Source of the DNA: Sphaerothrix gracilis
GTDB taxonomy: Bacteria; Cyanobacteriota; Cyanobacteriia; Phormidesmidales; Phormidesmidaceae
DNA length: 64,000 nucleotides
Assembly: GCF_030405905.1 (NCBI RefSeq)
Contig: NZ_JASATW010000010.1
Span: 62,001 to 126,000, forward strand
Reading direction: 5' to 3'
Shown here piece after piece: positions 59,329 to 64,000 of the stretch. Position numbers and translations under genes: made by a program. The notes under the pieces were generated by a model. The model did no database searches, was not told the DNA's origin, and was given only the letters and a program-made list of their open reading frames with translations. The stretch's first letter is position 1. The number at the start of each line of letters is the position of its first letter.

Positions 59329-59678
59329 GAGTATTTGCTTTGGGTGCTGTAACAAGGATTAACGACTAAGAAGCTTTGTCTATTCTGAGACAGTCCTGAG
59401 CTGATTTGAAGTGGATCTTAACGTTTAGCAGCAGTTGTCTCCGCTTTAGATCCTAGCCTTTTTGAGCTTTTCTAGCGGCAGCCCCGTAATCGGCAACAGG
59501 GCTGAGCCCGGTAAATCAGAGAGCGACTAGGTTAACTATCCGCAGCAGTGATGTAACCTATGGGACAGCGTGACGGTGAGTTCTTGAGAGAGCCGGATAC
59601 AGCAGCACCGCCTATCAGCAAGTCATCCGTTGCCGCTATCAACATTATTTATGCAACTCAATTTGCGATCGCAATTCT
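59329..59678. other. 350-bp divergent intergenic region
   Basis: This lies between hemJ (minus) and menB (plus). No gene or strong hairpin is seen. A HIP1 site stands next to the menB start (about 59665), and there is no clear ribosome site for menB. Confidence 0.6.
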
Positions 59679-60512
59679 ATGAACGCTCAGTGGCAGACCG
59701 CTAAATCCTACGAAGATATTCTCTATGAGAAGACAGAAGGCATCGCCAAAATTACGATTAATCGTCCCCACAAGCGCAATGCTTTCCGGCCTAAAACCGT
59801 GTTTGAAATGTATGATGCTTTCTCTGATGCCAGAGAAGATACGCGCATTGGCGTTGTGCTGCTGACTGGAGCAGGCCCCCACACTGATGGTAAGTATGCT
59901 TTCTGTGCTGGCGGCGATCAGAGCGTGCGCGGCAAGGCAGGCTATGTCGGCGAAGATGGCGTGCCTCGGCTGAATGTGCTAGATTTGCAGCGTCTCATCC
60001 GCTCTATGCCTAAAGTTGTAATTGCTCTAGTGGCAGGCTATGCCATTGGCGGCGGGCATGTTTTACACCTCGTTTGTGATCTAACGATTGCCGCAGACAA
60101 CGCCGTTTTTGGTCAAACAGGTCCCAAAGTAGGCAGCTTTGATGGTGGGTTTGGCGCTAGCTATTTGGCTCGAATTGTCGGGCAGAAGAAAGCGAGAGAA
60201 ATTTGGTTTCTTTGCCGCCAATATTCGGCTCAAGCGGCTCTAGAAATGGGTTTAATTAATCACGTTGTTCCAGTAGAGCAGCTTGAGTCAGAAGGAGTGC
60301 AATGGGCACAAGAAATTCTGCAGAAAAGTCCTCTGGCAATTCGCTGCTTAAAGTCAGCTTTTAATGCTGACTGCGATGGTCAAGCTGGTTTACAAGAACT
60401 GGCTGGCAATGCCACCTTACTGTATTACCTCAGTGAAGAAGGTGCCGAAGGGAAACAGGCTTTTTTAGAGAAACGCTCCCCAGACTTTAGTCAGTATCCT
60501 TGGCTACCGTAG
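59679..60512 (+). CDS. menB: 1,4-Dihydroxy-2-naphthoyl-CoA synthase (naphthoate synthase)
   Basis: This crotonase-fold enzyme of phylloquinone synthesis, which supplies the photosystem I quinone, has 277 residues with INRPHKRNAFRPKT, GKYAFCAGGDQSVRG, the oxyanion part GYAIGGGHVLHLVCDLTIAADNAVFGQTGPKVGSFDGGFG and the C-terminal YLSEEGAEGKQAFLEKRSPDF. The bicarbonate-dependent type I MenB pattern is present. It is not linked to other men genes here. Confidence 0.97.
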   Translation: MNAQWQTAKSYEDILYEKTEGIAKITINRPHKRNAFRPKTVFEMYDAFSDAREDTRIGVVLLTGAGPHTDGKYAFCAGGDQSVRGKAGYVGEDGVPRLNVLDLQRLIRSMPKVVIALVAGYAIGGGHVLHLVCDLTIAADNAVFGQTGPKVGSFDGGFGASYLARIVGQKKAREIWFLCRQYSAQAALEMGLINHVVPVEQLESEGVQWAQEILQKSPLAIRCLKSAFNADCDGQAGLQELAGNATLLYYLSEEGAEGKQAFLEKRSPDFSQYPWLP

Positions 60513-60587
60513 AATCTCCTAAATTGTTTGTTGTCAGCAAAATTCCCAGCGCTATTAAACGCTGGGATCAAAAATTTGCATCAGTTA

Positions 60588-60848
60588 TCAGCGAGCCGAT
60601 GAATAGGCATTATCTGATGTTTCTAAATCGGGGATCTCAGCCGGAGGCATCAAAAAGTCCTGTGACCAGATCTCAATTTGTCGCTTCAAGGGAATTTCTG
60701 CGGCAAAAGCTGGGATCGCTAAGCAGCAGGCTTTCCAAGAACTGCGTACAGGAACGCTGAGCTTGCTGCACTGGCCGCCGCGACGCCCTTCAGGCGTATA
60801 AAACTGACAGCAGCAGCAACTAGAAGTTCCAATCCTTGCGGTTCTCAT
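60588..60848 (-). CDS. Cys-rich small hypothetical protein (86 aa)
   Basis: From the ATG at 60848 (ribosome site AGGTG) the product has a CCCC run near residue 9, then FYTPEGRRGGQCSKLSVPV and SWKACCLAIPAFA. The remainder is polar. I recall proteins with this CC..FY..RRGG.C...V...W.AC.LA.P.F pattern in cyanobacteria, but no function. The seven cysteines suit metal binding. It overlaps a plus-strand frame (60500-60760) that lacks such a pattern. It converges on menB. Confidence 0.7.
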   Translation of the reverse strand: MRTARIGTSSCCCCQFYTPEGRRGGQCSKLSVPVRSSWKACCLAIPAFAAEIPLKRQIEIWSQDFLMPPAEIPDLETSDNAYSSAR

Positions 60849-61338
60849 ATGACACCTATAAAGATGAGTTCTGAACGCTATTCTCAACTAAGATGGCAAA
60901 CTCTATTTATCTAGATCAATAGCCCTAAACCTTTATGGCTGAAGTGCTTTCATAGCCTTAGATCCCAGCCTTGCCTTTATAGTTTCTTTATCTTTCCGTA
61001 AGTTTGCTTTACTAAAAGCGATTAAATCCTCATTGTCGGGGATCAATAAAGTACTTATACATTACCGAGATCGCAGACTAGCTAAATCTAAAAAACTTTG
61101 AGGAATACTTCTGTAGCGTTTTTACCTCTTTCCAAAGATAGAAAATAATCTTAATTTTTTGAGAGTAAAAAATTGGAAACGTTAATTTCAGTAATTTTGC
61201 CCAGATTGAAATCAGTTAGGTCAGTTAAAAATCATCTCTAGAGCTGCTGTAGATCTTTGGAAATTGAAAACCAGTCCTTGATTGGCTATTTTGCTGATTG
61301 CGGTTGAGTTAGTGCCTTGGATCTGTTGCTGCCAGCGC
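60849..61338. other. 490-bp A+T-rich intergenic region
   Basis: No frame is convincing. A weak stem-loop AATTTTTT...AAAAAATT lies near 61153. The region separates the Cys-rich gene from the end of the sugar-binding-protein gene and should hold the promoter of the former. Confidence 0.55.
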
Positions 61339-62604
61339 TCAATCACCTTGTAGTAGCTCTCGCGTTTGCTCGGCAGCGGCTGTCATTGCTGCCTCAGCAG
61401 AAAGCTGTTGACCCAAGGTTTTACTCAGGTACGTCTGTAAAATCAAGGAGGCATCTGCATACTGAGCAATTGAAGGTCGCAGAATAGCTGCTTCGGCGGC
61501 CTGGGTGAGGGTCGGCTCGGAGAGCAGAGATCTACGGCTGGGAATATAGCTCGTCTTTTGCATAAACTGGCGCTGCGCTAATTCGCTGGTGAGGTACTGA
61601 ATGGCTCGCCATGCCTGCCGGGGATGCCGCGATCGCTGCGCAATGCCAAATCCCCAACTGCCTTTGCAGGCGGCTCCTGCTTCTCCGGCGGTATGGAACT
61701 GCATCGGTTGCCAAGCGATCGCCAGCGAAGATGTCGCCTCAATTTGACGCAGCACGTAAGGCCAGTTGCGCATAAACACGGCCTCTCCCCGCTGAAAAGC
61801 GGCCAGCATTTCGTCATCCGTGTAGGTTTCTAGGGGAGGAGAGACGCCTAGCTCAATGGTTCGACGCAAAAACTCAGCGGCGGCGATCGCTGCTGGCTGA
61901 TCTAGCCCCACCGTTTGAGTTGCCGGATCAATCCAGAAGCCGCCATAGCCCTGTAGCACTTCTACAAAGGTCGTTACTAACCCCTCTCGCTGGGACGGCC
62001 AGAGATAGCCCCAGGGCAGATCATTCTCAGCCTGAAGCGACTGCGAGATATTGAGTAGCGCTTGAAAAGTGCTGGGTGGGGGGGCTGCCTGCAGCAGGTC
62101 ACTCCGGTAGTACAACATGCCAAAGTCGGCGCGGAAGGGCAGGCGATAAAGCTGATTTTCATAGCGCCCAGCGGCCACGTCGCTCTGGACAAACTGGGCC
62201 AGCTCGGCAGCAGATACCTTGTCATCTAAAGTTTGCAGCCAGCCCCGCGCCGCCAGTTCTGGCACCCAAATGACGTCTAAGTAGACAATGTCGCAGAGCG
62301 ATCGCCGCGTGACTTCTAAAGTACACAGCTCTTTCAGGTTGACGGTGATATCCCCCTGCGGATTGTTGAGGCCGATGGGGCGCAGGCGAATATCAGGATG
62401 CTCGGCCTCAAAGGCGACAACCACGTCTGACCAGTAGGGAATTTCCGCTGCCGGGACTACCAGCGTTAGCGATACGGGTGCCCACGTCCAGTAGAGCAGC
62501 CCTATAATCACGAGCTGAGCGATCGCCAGCTTGCCCCAAAGGCTGGTTAGTCTAGAAACCTGTAAGGCTCTGTGAAGCTGATGTCGCAGGTGACTGCGCT
62601 GCAT
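61339..62604 (-). CDS. Extracellular sugar-type solute-binding protein (family 1)
   Basis: The 421 residues have an N-terminal membrane anchor or signal (LWGKLAIAQLVIIGLLYWTWAPVSL, about 22-46) with no lipobox. A family 1 binding-protein body follows: VVVAFEAEHPDIRLRPIG, DIVYLDVIWVPELAARGWLQ, YRLPFRADFGMLYYRSDLL, GEAVFMRNWPYVLRQIE. Trehalose/maltose or glucosylglycerol binding is likely for the class, but the ligand is unknown. No transporter genes adjoin it in this window. Confidence 0.9.
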   Translation of the reverse strand: MQRSHLRHQLHRALQVSRLTSLWGKLAIAQLVIIGLLYWTWAPVSLTLVVPAAEIPYWSDVVVAFEAEHPDIRLRPIGLNNPQGDITVNLKELCTLEVTRRSLCDIVYLDVIWVPELAARGWLQTLDDKVSAAELAQFVQSDVAAGRYENQLYRLPFRADFGMLYYRSDLLQAAPPPSTFQALLNISQSLQAENDLPWGYLWPSQREGLVTTFVEVLQGYGGFWIDPATQTVGLDQPAAIAAAEFLRRTIELGVSPPLETYTDDEMLAAFQRGEAVFMRNWPYVLRQIEATSSLAIAWQPMQFHTAGEAGAACKGSWGFGIAQRSRHPRQAWRAIQYLTSELAQRQFMQKTSYIPSRRSLLSEPTLTQAAEAAILRPSIAQYADASLILQTYLSKTLGQQLSAEAAMTAAAEQTRELLQGD

Positions 62605-62658
62605 GAACTCAGTTTGTGTCGCTCGCTGACCCCTCTAATTTTAGCGGGCAGCCGCTGG

Positions 62659-62943
62659 CTAGAGCGAATAGCGCTGCTCCAGCCAGCGGCGCATTTCAGT
62701 TTCAGTGGCGTGGTTGAGGACATGCCCGGTGGTTAAATCGCGGGCATACCACCAAACTTGACCACGGCGATCGCGGCGCTGCCAAACCTGTAATTGCGAG
62801 GAGGAAGACAGGCCGCCCTGCCAGGCTTGCGCTAGTTGCTGAGCTAAAGCTTGCAGCCTGGCGATCGCTACCTGTCGCCACGCTTTGGCGGGATTAACCA
62901 GCTCTAGGCGCTGATATTCCCGAGAAGTTAAGGGCGTTTTCAT
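62659..62943 (-). CDS. Hypothetical protein (94 aa)
   Basis: I recognise no family. It is helical in its first half (KAWRQVAIARLQALAQQLAQAWQGG). It then has a WW-rich part (QVWQRRDRRGQVWWYARDLTTGHVLNHATETEMRRWLEQRYSL) that suits a small beta-sheet followed by a helix. It is soluble and basic. It is transcribed divergently from the LysR gene, with 143 bases between, so the regulator could control it. Confidence 0.75.
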   Translation of the reverse strand: MKTPLTSREYQRLELVNPAKAWRQVAIARLQALAQQLAQAWQGGLSSSSQLQVWQRRDRRGQVWWYARDLTTGHVLNHATETEMRRWLEQRYSL

Positions 62944-63086
62944 GGTGGAATCCTCTTTTTTCTTAACCCTAATCGGGCTGATGTCGCTAAACCAGCAGGC
63001 GCTTACATCGCATCTATCGAATAACCTGATGGATGGGGACAGAATTTCTCGCTAATCTTAACCACAGACAGAGTGAGACTAGGGCT

Positions 63087-64000
63087 GTGGGTTACAACCA
63101 TCAAAATCTGAAGTTTTCTCAGCTCCAGGCACTCATTGCAGTAGCCGACAGCGGCAGCTTTAGCGAGGCGGCTCTGCAGCTCAATCTGTCTCAGTCGGCC
63201 ATCAGCTACGCGATCGCTACTCTCGAAACTGAACTGGGCGTGATTTTGGTGTCACGGGGGCGCTATGGTGCCCATCTGACTCCGGTGGGAGAGCAGGTGG
63301 TCAACCGCTCGCGCCAGATTACCTACCTGATGGACGATATTGCCAATCAGGCCAATTTGGCGAAGGGACTACGCGGCGGCCAAATTCGCATTTCGGCTTT
63401 TCGCAGTGCTGCTACCCATCTGCTACCGGAGGTGATTGCGGAATACTGTCGCCGCTATCCGGCGATCGCGGTGCGGCTGACTGAATATGATGACAGCCCT
63501 CAAGTCGAAGAGGACTTACGCAAAGGGCGGGCTGACATTGGCATTACTTACTTGCCGACGGAGCCAGAGTTTGAACATTGGGATTTGCTGCAGGATGAGT
63601 TTGTGGTGCTGATGCCGCCGCAGTTTGAGTCAGCCCATCCCCTAGACTGGCAAACCCTGACCCAATATCCGCTGATTATGGCTCCAGCCGGAGATGTCTG
63701 CGACGCTATTGTGTATGCTCATTGCGCTCAGTATGGCATTGCCCTGCAGCCCACCTATCAGATCCGCTCAGATGCCACGATTGTCAACATGGTGGCTCAG
63801 GGGTTAGGAGCCGCTATCAGTCCGCGTCTAGCCGCAGAGCCAATTCCAGCCGCAGTTCAAGTGCACAGTCTCCCTGTGCCCCTCTGGCGTCATATCAGCG
63901 TCACCATTTTTGCCGATGCCATGCTGACTCCGGCTGCTTTTGCCTTTATTGACTTACTCAAGGCCAAGCTAAAGCCTGTCAGACCCCTGTATTCTCAAGC
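63087..64000 (+). CDS. LysR family regulator, cut by the window edge
   Basis: An open frame starts at a GTG (63087, AGGG ribosome site) and has no stop before the edge, giving over 300 residues. The N-terminal winged HTH (FSQLQALIAVADSGSFSEAALQLNLSQSAISYAI) and the effector domain (GGQIRISAFRSAATHLLPEVIAEYCRRYP, RKGRADIGITYLP, MVAQGLGAAISPRLAAE) are clear. LysR genes often stand divergent from their target, here the 94-residue gene. It is incomplete by only a few residues at most. Confidence 0.92.
   Translation, partial: MGYNHQNLKFSQLQALIAVADSGSFSEAALQLNLSQSAISYAIATLETELGVILVSRGRYGAHLTPVGEQVVNRSRQITYLMDDIANQANLAKGLRGGQIRISAFRSAATHLLPEVIAEYCRRYPAIAVRLTEYDDSPQVEEDLRKGRADIGITYLPTEPEFEHWDLLQDEFVVLMPPQFESAHPLDWQTLTQYPLIMAPAGDVCDAIVYAHCAQYGIALQPTYQIRSDATIVNMVAQGLGAAISPRLAAEPIPAAVQVHSLPVPLWRHISVTIFADAMLTPAAFAFIDLLKAKLKPVRPLYSQ

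Noticed and set aside
60500..60760. 86-residue plus-strand frame after menB
   Set aside because: It overlaps menB by 13 bases and lies antisense to the Cys-rich gene, whose sequence is far more protein-like and which has a ribosome site.

Overview
This window is chromosomal DNA of a cyanobacterium. The evidence is the dense scatter of the HIP1 octamer GCGATCGC, genes for cytochrome c550 (psbV) and plastocyanin (petE), two high-light-inducible proteins, a CmpR/CcmR-type LysR regulator, HemJ, a cyanobacterial-type tmRNA, DUF760 and DUF2232 proteins and a RemA homologue next to an NFACT protein. I cannot name the genus from sequence alone.

Layout. Bases 1-2262 are the right end of an integrated element. 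It has an A+T-richer, unrecognised gene set (end of one gene, a 269-residue protein, a 33-residue membrane peptide), a convergent tyrosine integrase and a 3' fragment of tRNA-Val(UAC) that marks the junction. From 2360 on the DNA is core-like. 2.3-9 kb: a methyltransferase-glycosyltransferase fusion, a PuuE-like deacetylase, sufE, an MpaB-like oxygenase, remA and an NFACT/RqcH protein. 8.8-12 kb: a probable small RNA with a strong terminator, then polA. 12-21 kb: a LysR regulator, a 1551-residue Hsp70-like protein with a huge acidic linker, and a Crp/Fnr regulator-DUF2232-CobT-like cluster. 22-32 kb: a lipoprotein, a radical SAM/DUF2344 protein, a STAS protein, a CPBP protease and a CHAT-domain protein. 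31-36 kb: rimK, a RimB-like protease, a 51-residue peptide, ssrA (tmRNA) and a Ser/Thr kinase. 36-40 kb: a repeat protein of unknown role, rpmA-rplU, argF, an hli gene, and clpS with a CPBP protease. 40-46 kb: a UvrD-like helicase, a thioredoxin-like protein, a divergent squalene/phytoene synthase-fold protein and accD. 46-48 kb: psbV, petE and an NTF2-like protein. 49-57 kb: a Get3/ArsA ATPase, then a minus-strand run (membrane protein, trhO, HDAC-like, membrane protein, LysM/LytM protein), a Deg protease, DUF760, scpB and an ABC ATPase. 58-64 kb: a second hli gene, hemJ, menB, a Cys-rich small protein, a sugar-type binding protein and an incomplete LysR gene at the right edge.

Functional themes are housekeeping (replication/repair, ribosome, ribosome rescue by tmRNA and RqcH, N-degron recognition by ClpS) and photosynthetic electron transport with stress protection (psbV, petE, hli genes, hemJ, menB). 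There are also several under-described proteins. I see no CRISPR array, rRNA operon or intact insertion sequence. The best candidates for new biology are the repeat protein at 36201-36599, the Hsp70-like giant, the CHAT-TM-TPR protein, the three GATCAC boxes at exact 23-bp spacing near 27.4 kb, and the small genes in and next to the element and tmRNA.
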